Shown here piece by piece: positions 46,915 to 59,192 of a stretch of DNA of 64,000 nt. The notes beneath the pieces were generated by a model. It was given only the letters and a program-made list of their open reading frames with translations. It had not been told where the DNA came from and did no database searches. The stretch lies in contig JAGTJL010000005.1 of the NCBI GenBank assembly GCA_020746875.1, positions 186,001 to 250,000 on the forward strand, written 5' to 3'. The position numbers and the translations under genes were made by a program. Position 1 is the first letter of the stretch. Each line of letters starts with the position of its first letter. This DNA is from Rhexocercosporidium sp. MPI-PUGE-AT-0058. Its lineage: Eukaryota; Ascomycota; Leotiomycetes; Helotiales.

Positions 46915-48680
46915 CCCCCTATTCCGACCACCCTCGCTTAACTCACCGCCACTCTTACCTACTAACTTGAATAATTAATTACTCTTTCATTCTCTAATCA
47001 ATTCTCTTTAAATTTGGAATTCGTATTGTTTTTATTATAAAGCCTGAATATACTGAGTATGACATCATATATGCGCTTAAGGAGGTCGCAAATGGCAAGT
47101 CTTTACGGAAGGCAGCGCTTAAGTGGGGTGTTTTAAGGTCTACCCTTTATGGCCGTAACAAAAAGGTTCTACTATATTAGGAGGAAGCTAGTCATTTGTA
47201 GAGGCTACTTACGGTAGTAGAGAATCGATTAAGTAATTGAGTGCTTACTTAAGAGTCTCTTGGTCGTGGAGTTACGTATGTACAAATTAAGATTTTTGGC
47301 CAAAGGCTTTTAGCTCTTTAAGGAGACCACCGATTACTCGGAAAACACTGGATGTCTCGTTTTTTTTGGCACGGAATCCTATTCTAAAGACTAAGAGGCA
47401 GATATACGTCGATTCTGTACGTGTTAATAGCGCTTGTTCCGAAGTTATTCGACCTTAGTTCCAAAAACTGGAGATCCCGGCTATTAAAGCTATTCCAGCT
47501 AGTCAGCGATGGAATATGGACGAAACTGGCGTTATGGAAGGCTATGGCCTTAATGGATTAGTTGTAGGGCACGCAGAAAAGCGTAAGGTTTAAGGGAAAC
47601 AGCCAGGTTCACGTGTATGGACGATAATCATTGAATGTATCTTTGCTACGGGGGTTTCTACGCAACTTATAGTAATTTATAAGGGAAAATCGGTCTAACA
47701 ATAGTGGTTCCCGTCTTAATTAGACGTATTCAATAAATGGCACTTTACTGCAACCGATAATAGGTGGACAACTGATAATACGGCTTTAGAGTGGCTAGAA
47801 AAGGTGTTTATTCCTTAGACGGAACTACATGATCATTTTATAAGACTCCTTATTTTAGATGGCTATGGGAGCCACGAAACTACGGAATTCCTTTGGAAGT
47901 GCCTTAAGCATAATATATATGTGTTATTTTTACTTGCATATACGTCTCACGTCTTATAACCTTTGGATTTGTCGATTTTCTCGGTCCTGAAGCGTGCTTA
48001 CTGGAAAGAGCTTTAAAAATTGAGTTTATTACTCGATTCTACTTTAATTAGCAAACGCAATTTCTTTATCTATTACCAGAAGGCACGTTAAGAGAGTATT
48101 ACCCCTTTTAATATTAAGGCTGGTTAGAGAAGTAGCGGATTATGACCGGTATTTATAGCTAAGCTATTGATGAGTCTTTTGCTGTTAGAAACAGTAATAA
48201 ATGGACAAATCTATTTCTTCCAAAGCCTTAAGAGACGCTAATATTATTTCCGGAGGCTTTTACTTCTTTAGATTAGTTCTTTACGTCTAAAACTAGGAGA
48301 GATATCTATTTATAGATGCGTACCTTAGTAGGCGAGTTATATAATTAACTTTTAATATAACGTTTGCTCTTTAGGAAGGTTTTGAAGGGTATTGATGAGA
48401 AGGATTACGAATTAGGGAAGGCAAATATAAAGATTAAAGAGCTAAAAGAGAGGTTGGAGTAGTTGAGGCTAAGGAAAAGACGGAAAGTCCAAACTAGTCT
48501 AAATTCTAAGTTTGTGATAACACGTGTTATTCGGGAGGCTCAAATTGCAGCTGGAGAACGCCAAATTACACCAGTAGAATTGGAATCAGAAGGAGAATCA
48601 GATTTTATAGTTTTATATATAGAAGTTGAGGCAATATAGAGTTATTAACTCCTGAATAAAAAGTGCTGAAATTAAGCGAG

Positions 48681-48706
48681 GTGGTCGGAATGGGGGGGTT
48701 AGACGT
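48681..48706 (-). repeat. Right terminal inverted repeat of transposon
   Basis: Reverse complement of the left terminus, followed by TA at 48707-48708. The adjacent TTAAGCGAGG subterminal sequence also matches the left end in inverted form (CCTCGCTTAA). Confidence 0.85.
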
Positions 48707-48708
48707 TA

Positions 48709-50040
48709 AAAGACCCTGGAAATATCAAAGTCTTTGTAAAATAGACCTATGAGCACTTGCGTTATTCTGCGCGTTCGTTTGGGGAGTATTAGGTAGCATG
48801 ACAATATGCAGAATTCTTGTTGGAGCGTGGGAAAGTGAGAGGAGATGAGGCTGGAGAATATCACCTGAATTGGGAACGTGTCTCGCTTCGGCGAGAGAAG
48901 GGGCCTACTTTTGATAACCTCCGACCTCCGACACACCCTTCCCTACATTTCGCTTTCCCTCCGTCTCCTAATCTTCGCTTCCTCATCCTCATCCTCAACT
49001 CTCAAATATCCTATATATGCATACACACGGATACCTCCGCTCTTCTTATCTCCATACGTATTATACGCCGTATATCGTACTTCTCTCAACACCAAGTATT
49101 TGCCCTTTTTATTCATCGATGCCCAGCAAGTTCCCAGTGGTCATAGCCCGATGCAATGCGAGGAAAGCACCAATTGCCACCATCGCCAAGTCTAGTCGGC
49201 AAGCCTCCATCCGAAAAGGATGCCGACTCACAAGCTGCCGAGCATTGGCTCGATGCCGTGATTGCTGCTGATTGATTCAAGTATATACTTGGCGCAGACT
49301 TCTCTGGTGACAGGGCTGGGCTCTGCTGGGCTTCGCTGGGCTGACCCGACTCCGCCTTGCTCTGCCCACCAACGCCAACATGACGTCTCTTGACTCTCCT
49401 TGCAACTGCTGTACAGTAGTCTGGGGTAGGCTAATCTTGGCGGGCACCACACTACACTACGGGACTACCCCTACTTCTATGTCAGTGGGAATCGACCGTT
49501 CAATATAGGTTCAGTATAGTTCGCTTGGCTGCCCTTGGTATTCGCTACTCCAAGCCCTTCACGACAATATCTCGTTGGTTTATCGCTGCCAAGTATCTAG
49601 AACCACAAAAATGTGTTCTGGAGGTTTTCTGATTTCTCTTGGCCCATGGTTGAGTTTCTGGCCATCACGGCATCAACCCCGCCCTATTGCCTATCTTGTG
49701 CCCATCTCTAGCCCGTCTCCCACTTTCACCACAGACTGCCCACAATGCCCAGTAGTGGGGTGTGAGGGTGAGCCTTATCATTCGACAATGGCTAACTCTA
49801 TCAAGCTCTCTCTATCTCCAAGAATTGGCTTTTCACTTAACTTCTTGGTACGCGATCAGTTTCCCTTTCGATGGCTTTTCGCCGGATTGGCCCCATGGGA
49901 ATGACGTTATCTCACAAAGGAGCGAGCACAAGTATATTATCTCCTTTAGTCCCCCTCACCCTTCTCCATTGCTTGTTTTTGATTGTCGTTCTTTTCAGAC
50001 ATCTCTTTTTCTCTACTAAACTCGGTTCAAATCTGCAATA
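48709..50040. promoter_or_regulatory. Long upstream region of the ENA ATPase gene
   Basis: About 1.3 kb of C/T-rich sequence without a convincing gene. Overlapping open frames at 48817-49271 and 49575-50019 are low-complexity Ser/Pro/Leu sequence from pyrimidine-rich DNA. The final 100 bases before the start (CTCCTTTAGTCCCCCTCACC-like) are typical of strong fungal promoters and 5' leaders. Short upstream ATGs may exist in the leader. Confidence 0.45.
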
Positions 50041-53000
50041 ATGGCAGACTTAGAGAAGAATGCTCCAGAGGCTAAGCCTCAAGGCATTAGATTTCAAGAT
50101 GCTAAACCCGAAGAGAGCAAGTCCCAAGAATCACAACAATCACAACAGTCCCAGGAAAGCAGACCACAGGCCATCGACGGCCATGTTTCTGGTCAATCAA
50201 ACAAACCCCTCTCCCTTCCAGCTCATTCATTGACAACCGATGCACTGGTTGCAGAACTCAAGGTCGATACCGAAAATGGACTAACATCCGAGGAGGCGAA
50301 GACCAGACTTGATGAGTATGGTCTCAATAAGCTTGACGAGGGACCAGGAGTGCAACCTGTCAAGATTCTGATTCGGCAAATCGCAAACGCTATGATCTTG
50401 GTAGGACGGTCTTTTTCAATGAGACTCACAAAAACTAATCCATATCCTAGATTCTTATCATTGCCATGGCTGTCAGTTTCGGTATTTCGTCTTATATCGA
50501 GGGCGGAGTTGTCTTAGCTGTCATTTTCCTCAACATTATTGTTGGATTTTTCCAAGAATATAACGCCGAAAAAACACTTGATTCCCTCCGATCCTTGAGT
50601 TCTCCTACATCAAGTGCAATCCGAGACGGAAAGAACGAAACAGTTGCAACGGTACATTTGGTTCCCGGTGACTTGGTTGAACTGAAGACTGGTGATCTTA
50701 TCCCAGCAGACATCCGGTAAGTCGTCTGGTCCTATGAAACAGCATTGACCTAACTTTCTTCAGATTACTCGACGTTATGAATTTTGAGACCGACGAGTCG
50801 GCTCTCACCGGAGAGTCACTTCCAGTCGTCAAGGCATGCAATGCCACATTTGGCGAGGACACTGGCCCTGGAGACCGTATCAACGTTGCTTTCAGCTCCA
50901 CAACCGTCACAAAGGGTCGGGCAACAGGAGCAGTATTTGCTACAGGAATGTATACCGAGATCGGTTCTATTGCTGCTGCGATTCAAAAGAAGGATGGCAA
51001 GACACGAGAAGTCAAGAGAAAGGCCGACGGAACTGCGAAGCCCCATCGATATCTTCAGGCGTGGGGCTTGACTGCTGGAGACTTCATTGGTCACTTCCTA
51101 GGAGTCAATGTTGGAACACCACTTCAGCGCAAGCTCTCTAAATTCGCCATTCTCTTGTTCGGTATCGCCGTTGTCTGCGCCATCATCGTTATGGGCGCTA
51201 ACAATTTTGCCAACAATAAGGAAGTCATTATCTACGCCGTCGCCACAGGCTTATCGATGATTCCCGCATCGCTTATCGTTGTCCTCACCATCACCATGGC
51301 AGCAGGTACCAAGCGCATGGTAGAACGTCAAGTCGTTGTCCGCAAACTTGATTCGTTGGAAGCTCTTGGTGGCGTGACAGACATTTGTTCTGATAAGACC
51401 GGTACGCTTACTCAAGGTAAGATGGTCGTCAAGAAGGCGTGGCTTCCATCCAGCGGAACTTTCTCGGTCGGTACATCGAGCGATCCGATCGATCCGACTC
51501 AGGGCGACCTCTCATACAGCTCCATCCACCCCGCGCAACTAACTGGCCCACAAGACAAGCGACCAGCAGAGAACGATCAAGTCAAGCCCTTCCAAGAGCT
51601 GTTGGATGATCATCCTCAGCTGGAAGCTTACCTCAACATCGCTTCTCTCGCAAATTTGGCTAAGATTCACAAGGGTGACGACGGATGGAAGGCGACAGGT
51701 GACCCGACAGAAATTGCTATCCAGATCTTTTCCAGCAGATTCAACTGGCAGAGAGAGCGCTGGACCGCTGGCGAGTCACCAAAGTGGGAGCAGGTTGCCG
51801 AATACCCTTTCGACTCGGACGTCAAGAAAATGACTGTCATCTTCAAGTCTGCGGAGAAGGATATGGTTTTTAGCAAGGGCGCTGTTGAGCGCGTCATCCA
51901 ATCGTGCACTCACATCCAGAAGGAAGCAGGCGCCGACCCAGTAGAACTCACTGAAGACATATCTTCCGAAATTCTTTCACACATGGAAGCACTCGCTGCT
52001 CAGGGACTTCGTGTCCTAGCTCTGGCAAGCAAGGAGTGGCATGACGATACCGCGAAATCCAGAGAGAAGAACGAGCAAGCGCCTCGCGAAGATGTTGAGA
52101 AGGACCTCATTTTCCAGGGTTTAGTGGGCCTCTACGACCCTCCACGTCCCGAATCCCAGGGTGCCGTACAAGAATGCCACGAAGCTGGTATCGTAGTTCA
52201 CATGTTGACTGGCGACCATCCCGGAACAGCTAGGGCGATCGCATTGCAAGTTGGAATTCTCCCATCGGATATGCAATCAATGGCGAAGAGAGTAACAGAT
52301 TCTATGGTTATGACTGCTAGTCAATTTGACAAACTCACGGACGATGATATCGACAACCTCCCTGTCCTTCCATTGGTAATTGCAAGATGTTCACCTAACA
52401 CCAAGGTTCGAATGATCGATGCCCTCCACCGCAGAGGCTGTTTCGCTGCTATGACTGGAGATGGAGTGAACGACTCTCCATCATTGAAGCGTGCCGATGT
52501 AGGTATTGCAATGGGACAAGCTGGCTCTGATGTCGCCAAAGACGCTTCCGACATTGTTCTGACCGACGATAACTTCGCATCTATCCTCAACGCCATTGAG
52601 GAGGGTCGCCGTATGTTTGATAACATTCAAAAATTCGTCCTCCATCTTCTCGGTCAAAACATCGCTCAAGCATGCACCCTTCTAATTGGTCTAGCATTCA
52701 AAGACAATGAAAGGCTCTCTGTCTTTCCTCTTTCACCTGTCGAAATCTTGTGGGTCATCATGATCACATCCAGTCTTCCAGATATGGGACTTGGGTTCGA
52801 GGTCGCGGCCCCGGACATTATGCAACGCCCACCCCAGTCCTTGAAAACCGGCGTCTTCACCTGGGAAGTCATGATCGACATGATGGTATACGGGCTCTGG
52901 ATGGCTGCTCTCTGTTTATCCGCATTCTCAATCGTCCTATTCGGTTTCGGCGATGGCTCCCTAGGCATCGGCTGCAACAACAGCATCGACCAAGGCTGCG

Positions 53001-53546
53001 GTACCGTGTTCCGCGCTCGTGCCACAACATTCGTATGCATGACCTGGTTCTCTCTCTTCCTCGCATGGTATGTCTTTCCTCGCCCTTAGCAGCATTTTGA
53101 TCTGGGATCTGGGATCGGTTCCTTGGCTGTGATCCCAGAATACTAAAAATTAACATACTAACTCGCTAACCAGGGAAATGGTAAACATGCGACGCTCCTT
53201 CTTCCGCATGCAGCCCAAATCCACCAAGTACTTCACGCAATGGGCCATCGACATCTGGCGCAACAAGTTTCTCTTCTGGTCCATTGTCGCTGGCTTTGTC
53301 ACCGTCTTCCCCACCCTGTATATCCCCGTTCTCAACGACCGCGTCTTCAGACACGACGGCATCACGTGGGAGTGGATCGTCGTCATCATCGAGACGATCC
53401 TCTTCTTTGCGGGTGTGGAGACCTGGAAATGGTTCAAGCGGATCTATTTCCGCAGGCGTGCGAAGAAGCTTAACCTCAACCATAAGGACCTGTCACAGAG
53501 TGTGTTTGCGAGGTATAATACTGAGGAAGTTGAGAAGCAGGTGTAG
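50041..53546 (+). CDS. Na+/K+ exporting P-type ATPase, ENA family (type IID)
   Basis: Four exons (50041-50400, 50451-50716, 50764-53067, 53174-53546) give 1,100 residues, normal for the family. After a Gln/Ser-rich N-terminus comes the cation-ATPase N-domain (LTSEEAKTRLDEYGLNKL). The actuator motif TGES sits in DESALTGESLP. Membrane helix 4 carries IPASLIVVLTITMA, and the phosphorylated aspartate is in CSDKTGTLTQGKM. MLTGDHPGTARAIA and MTGDGVNDSPSLKRADVGIAMG follow. The last exon supplies the final helices and a basic tail (FKRIYFRRRAKKL). The IPxSL helix 4 pattern and overall match identify fungal ENA/exitus pumps, which expel Na+ or K+ at high pH or salt across the plasma membrane. Several paralogues usually exist, so no number is assigned. 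Confidence 0.93.
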
Positions 53547-54539
53547 TCTGCCAGACCGGGTTGCAAATGAGTTTTTTAGCGAGAAGATTTCTTCTTGTTC
53601 CTTTTGGACGGATTTGGTGTTGGTGGCGTTTCTTTTGAGGCCCATTTGAATTTTGTAATTGAAACGAACTCAAGGCAAGATTTGAGTTGCGGGCGTTGGA
53701 GTGTAGACTGTGCATACTTGGCAGGCTTTAATTTCAATTTCGTGATGTAACACACAACAATTCGCATATCCTACCTTCTGGCTTCCAGTTTTATTCGTCG
53801 TTATCATCATCATCATCTTAGGTTTTCCGGTACTTGTATTACTTCCTTCATCTGCTGCTAATCCTGCCACCATCTTCCAAGTCAGCTCACAATGAATCCA
53901 TTACCACCAAGCCCTTGTAGGCCCGTCTAAAGAATTTCCTCTTGGCAAGTCGCGTTTGAAGGAGGTGAGTTCTCAAGATCACGTTCTCTAATGCGACCCT
54001 AAGTAAACAAACTCGTATGATTGAGACCGTAAGTACAACGGTACCTAAATGAGCGAGACGACTCCAGTTCGCTGTACGTTCAGAGAACATGCGCGTGGTG
54101 AGGAGCTCGTTTCAGGGTTCTTCGGGTATTTTTAGGGTAGAACAGGGTAGGGAGGGTTGTTTCGAGGCTTTAGCTTCGCTCCTCACTCCTGCCAGTTTAT
54201 TCGCCACACGGAGGAGGTAGAAAGGTCTGTGATTTTTCTTGTGAACTCGGCGTGATACTGTTCTAAGATTTGAGAGAGTTTGGCTACAGTCTGTCAGTAT
54301 ATGAACTTGACTCGACCCTGGTAATTTTCTGGTGTTCTCACTGCGAGTGAGCGAGTAAACGAGTGAGTGATGATACCTTGGTATTTTGTTTCATGGCAAC
54401 GGCTTATATTAGCATCTTCTGCTTTCACTAGTATTCTACTCTTAAGTAAGAAACCAAAGGTTTCATTGCCAAGGATGAGTGCAAGTAGATAAGTATGGGT
54501 ATGTACTCCAGATAACACCTGCTCCTAGCTCAAATTTCA
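53547..54539. other. Convergent 3' region with simple repeats
   Basis: About 1 kb between the ATPase and the next gene, which converge. It contains a short TCA/ATC triplet repeat near 53803-53818 and a GAGTGAGCGAG repeat near 54344-54366. No gene is seen. Confidence 0.5.
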
Positions 54540-56570
54540 TCATATCTCCATGAGATCAACAGAAATCAGATGTGTCCTCTCAACAACATCCTGCCACAAT
54601 TCTCCCCTCGGATTCTCCCAGCTGTCATTCCAAAGTATCCTCCTCAACATAAACCTCGCCTCCTCCCATTCCCTAACGCCCAACCTCTCACAAATATTTG
54701 CAAACTGCTCGACGAACCACCTCCGCTTCGGTCGTCCGTACGCAGCAATCGCTCCAAAAGCGCAAACCCACATTAAAGTCCGCTCCGTCGCTTCATCATG
54801 CCTGAATGGCTCATGGTCGTATGAGAGTAGGAATGATTCTAGATCCGACTTCAGTTTCGAGACGAGGATTCCAATCGCACCCGCGCTGAAGCGTTGGTCG
54901 CGGAGACATGAATCGACGTAGATACTCGCAGCAAGGCAGCTGAGTGAATCTAATCTGGAATGTTCGACTCTAGGGTGTTGGTACATATACACCAAACTTC
55001 GTTGTACAAGGTACGTCTTATCACTGTACCACATATTGTCGATCTGCTCTACATCTTTGGGGTCGTCTGATTCGAGGATCGAGGAGATGTATCGTAGGTC
55101 GACGAAGACTTGCTCGATGTCCGTGTCGATTGCCTCCCATGTTATGGCGAGGTTGGGATATGGTGACGAGGGGATGATGGGGATGATGGGGCCGCTAGGT
55201 CCGACGGTGCAGACGTAGGATGGGATATCTAGGGCTGGGGAGGCGTAGGGGAGGATGTGGGGGATTGTGGAGAAGACACTTGAGGCGTTGAGCTCGGCCC
55301 CTATTTGGAGATGAGTCTTATATATTTTTTAGAAATGTAGACTTGTGAGGGATTACTTACAGGCTATCATACGTTGCAGTGATGCGGGGAAGTTGGCTTT
55401 GAGGAGTCCGCCGCGAAGATTTATCATTTGTTCTAGACCGCTGAGATGGGCTTTCACTGCTAATGAATTTCCGTTCTTGATCTACAAATAAGAGATTTTC
55501 AGCATCTGCATTCCTACGGATTTATGCACACTCTTCTCAGAGCCAGAATGAAGAATGGGATTTACGAAGAACACTTACCTCCTTCAGCACCATTCCTGCC
55601 ACAGCAGCAATCGTTCCATCACTCGTTCTCTGATCCGGCAAGTCCAGTCTCTCGTTGATGATCTTGATCGAAGCAGCAGTAAAGGAGAAAGATTCCATAG
55701 GATCGCCCTGGCCAGTCAACAGACAATATGTCCCAGCATAGTGTGACAATACGACGTTGAAGAACGCAATGTCAGTCAGGGAGAGTGCGAACCATGATTT
55801 GCGGACGGACATCATGAGGGAAGTGGCTCGACTGCGTTCTGTGACTGCGATAGAGGTAAGTATAAAATACGGTGGGATGGGTGGGAGAGGCAGCTCGTAC
55901 AGTTGTGTTGAATGAGAAGACGGGTTCGATATGGGGCGTTGTCGGGAAGATAGGCCATAAGATCGAGGTTGGGAGAAATATGCTCGAGATAACTTGCATG
56001 GTATTGCAAAGCCGAGAAACTTTCTTGTATCTCTGTTTCTGTGTCTGTATCCTGATTCAGAGTCTGTTGGCGTATAAGCTGTTCGCCAAATGTGAAATCG
56101 AAAAGTGATCCATCCTCTAAATGCTCATCTGTCCTCGTTTGCTGAGTTGGCAGGAAAATTATTGGATCGGGAGCAAATATATCATCAGGTAAATATACTG
56201 GCGACACTTCAAACATTTGCATCCTTGCTCTCGGAGAGCTCGACTTCGCCGAGAGCGGTTTAATCTTCGGCTTGTCCTGTAGATCTTGAAGTCCTCTAGG
56301 CAGTAATCGAAATCTCTTTGATTGCAACGCCTGTTGTATGACTGGCGGACCAGTAAGCTGTTTTTCGCTCTCTACATCTTTTTCTGGTGGGTGTTTAGCA
56401 CCTTTGATCCTCCGATTTGTGTTGTTCTTCATAGCCTGCTTGCGGACCGTGTAGCGGTCATGCTCGTCGATCTTCTGGTTGTCCGTCAGGGTAATGAATT
56501 CAAATGTTTGTATTGCTGGTTTGGTCTTCTGAGCGCGTGGTTTGTGGTCGTTGGGCTTTGGGGCTGCCAT
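54540..56570 (-). CDS. Fungal-specific transcription-factor-domain protein
   Basis: Four exons (56570-55901, 55844-55579, 55481-55361, 55300-54540) give 605 residues. The N-terminus has the pattern FEFITLTDNQKIDEHDRYTVRKQAMKNNTNRR, which is typical of fungal regulators without a zinc cluster and similar in layout to the protein at 10705. The middle holds the family core (RKSWFALSLTDIAFFNVVLSHYAG, then HLSGLEQMINLRGGL). The C-terminal helical part ends VVERTHLISVDLMEI. It is probably a nuclear regulator; the target is unknown. All three introns have good donors, and the acceptor of intron 1 was chosen because it restores the expected core. Confidence 0.85.
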
Positions 56571-59192
56571 CTTTGGAGATATTGAAAAGTCAAGTTGATG
56601 CTTCTGAAACTGTTACAAGAGGCGCAGTGCCCTGAGAAATTCGCGTCATCACATTGATATTGTCTTGGACAAACTTCTCCTTTTATGTCATGGTAGATAG
56701 CAGTCGAGATGTTGGTACCAAGATTCTGTTGCTGCATTTCTGCTGACAAACGAGCTTTCAGCCTTACCATGGGAGTGGCGGCAAGAGGCGGAGGCGCAGA
56801 GCAGTCTGCACTATGCTTGAGGAAGTCCAGATTAGGCACCGCTTTCCGTTGCCAAGTCTTCTTACACGCAGATCACGACCCATCTCTTGCATGCAAATCC
56901 GACGAAGCTCTAGAAGTTGATCGATTATTTGTCATCTCGGGTCCCTCCACTTTCAGTAACAAGCTTCTTGGACTTATGGAGTTCTATGGATACGGGCCCA
57001 TGAAAGAGCATTGGAAGATGTGAAGGAGATAAGACATTGGCAGCAGGTGGCTTCACCTGATTGGCAGTTTGGCAGTCAGAGAAAAGAGTACACAAAGATA
57101 CGTCCGTAAGAAGCTATGGAAATAAGCTTGCAAGCTCCAATAACCACTGAAATGACAGTAAAGCCTAACTTAGCCTTGCCGAGTAAAATGAGTAGGATAA
57201 TCATAATCAAAACGGCTGTGCGACAGTTGGTGGTGGTGGAGATAAACAACCAGTGGATAAGGTGTAAGGACGTCGTCCCAAGACTCCATCTCTTATCCAG
57301 ACGGTCAGCAGGATTCGTTCAAACACCGCAAGCGGCTAGCAGCTCAGTGCTCTTATGTCCAACAGTGATAATAGTGTCTTTGCAGATCTGATATGTAATC
57401 TTACCTTGCCTTTGTCAGCTTCCAGTGTCAGCCTGTGCGAGAGCGGGGGGAATTGCAACTTGCAATAGATTGACGTGAACACCTGCCTGCTTGAGAAGTT
57501 GCCACTATGGAGTGATTCTTGGGGTCCAGAATTCTTGAAGCCAGTCGAGTGGTTTCAGCATTTTTCAATCTATGATTGTTGATGTCTAGGAAGTGCTTGG
57601 AAAGAGGTCGTTAGGTGGCGTGCAGCACTTTAAATGATTCAAGCTTCGGATTCTGCATGATTTCAAAGCTTCATTAGGTGATACCTTGGCCTCATTTTAA
57701 ACGGATATTTATTATCGATACTCAGATACCCCAGGCGCGAAAACCTAAGTATTGCACAAAATAGCAATGGGTAACTCCTACAACATCACTTGACGAAATT
57801 TGAAGAACCTACCGAGTACACTGGAGCTCTGCACTTCAAAGGTATTCTCCTTTCTCATCATAAGGTCAATAATGTAACCGTAGAATCAACATCGCGGTAT
57901 CTTGCAACTCAAAACAAGGTCAGCATGCCCCCAAATGGCAACAAAATGGTGGCTAAAACACCCGCCAAGCCACTCCAGTCGGCAGAACTGCCGAAAAAGT
58001 CCAAAGACAAGTTTCTCGCTCAGCGCATGTCTCTATTGGAGTAAGAAGCATTATGAGGCTGAATGTCGCTGCAATCCCAGAAAGTGGCGTCGAGGCGCTA
58101 AAAGATTTCCGCTTTGGGATGTCTGTCATGGTCCCCTCGCGTAATGTTTTGAAGAAGATGGCTCCGGATATTTGTAATGCTGGCGCTGAGTAATTTGTGC
58201 CTGTGTTTAATCAGCGGAAGGACAATTAGATAATCGATATCTTGGCCTCGTGGAGATGTCACTTTTATGCGCTCTACTACTCCCCTAACCGAGAACTTTT
58301 CGAAGCTCGAGGCAGCAACATCGCTTGTGCATTAAGTCCGAAAGCGACAAGTCGCCTTTTTCTTGAGTAAGATATTTATTCAGCTTGGAAAGTTAACAAA
58401 CTCTTTGACCAAAGTTCTTGTAGATGGAACACTCTGTGAGTCGTTGAATACTTTCGTCCGAAAGATCGGGATCATCAATTTCAGCGAAATTCTTAGACGC
58501 TGGTCGGACACAGAAATTCTCGACCTTGAACTTTTCAATGAGACTAGAATTTCGCAGCCGGAGGATTTCTTCCAGACAAGCTTGCTAGTGTCAGCCGACA
58601 TGGCAGTCCTACGGCTCAGGATCAGCTTTGAATCCTTGTAGAACCATGCGTCGGAGTGAAGAAGTTCTTCAAGGTTTGACGGGAGACGAGATGCTTGGAC
58701 AGCGACAGTTGACAGGGGGAAAGTCCTCCTGAATCAGTCCAGGGCCAGTCCTGCTCCCTTGTGAACCCTTACGCATTGTTCTACATTATCACACTGTACT
58801 GTGGTCTAACATTTCTCAAGTGCCTGAAATGTGTAGATGAAGGTGCAGCACATTTAGCATGTAAGTCAACATCTTCTCGCGAGAATTCCATTTCAGAATG
58901 ATCGAAGTCCGTATCATGTACCAGAGGAAGCGAAGAGATCGCCCGAACGGACGGTGAAAGGCATGAGGGCTAGTTCTGTGGCATGTCTTCGCCTGAGAAG
59001 GGGCCAAGGTGCTTTACGAAATGTGACGGGACAAGATGGATGTGAGGTCTTGTATCGTTCTTCGAATATTACGAGACATGCTGACAAGACCATTCAGTCA
59101 TGAGCCATACTTGAAGTTCTTTATCAAAGTGCCCATGCCATTTGTTCGCTCATCTCCCAAGCGCAAAACGCGCACGACCAATGGCTCCCTCC
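56571..59192. other. 2.6 kb gap, possibly with decayed sequence
   Basis: No confident gene. Open frames at 57790-58044 (starts only at a non-ATG codon) and 58363-58641 encode protein-like but domain-free sequence (LGKLTNSLTKVLVDGTL). They overlap equal open frames on the other strand. The region may hold a fragmented gene. The promoter of the regulator gene ending at 54540 (start 56570) must lie at the left end. Confidence 0.35.

Larger units (their letters stand above)
46889..48706 (+). mobile_element. Dead pogo/Fot1-type DNA transposon (RIP-damaged)
   Basis: The 1,818 bp element is bounded by inverted termini (ACGTCTAACCCCCCCATCCC at left, its complement at right with one change) and a TA target duplication (46887-46888, 48707-48708). 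The plus strand encodes a decayed transposase. A CENP-B-type helix-turn-helix reads YALKEVANGKSLRKAALKWG. The DDE domain shows RWNMDETGV (first Asp), then LLILDGYGSHETTEFL (second Asp) and a PLDLSIFSVLKRAYW end segment. Stops interrupt it where Gln or Trp is expected, for example HVL-stop-PLDL, where CAA has become TAA. This C-to-T pattern and the AT-rich body suggest repeat-induced point mutation. The left end carries an extra partial copy of the subterminal ATTCCGACCACC motif. Confidence 0.88.

Noticed and set aside
48817..49271. Three overlapping open frames upstream of the ATPase
   Set aside because: They arise from pyrimidine-rich DNA and code for Ser/Pro/Leu runs without structure.
52321..53483. 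Antisense open frames in the ATPase gene
   Set aside because: Shadows of a strongly coding sense frame.
58363..58641. 92-codon plus-strand open frame
   Set aside because: It starts at a non-ATG codon and overlaps an equal minus frame; no domain is visible.
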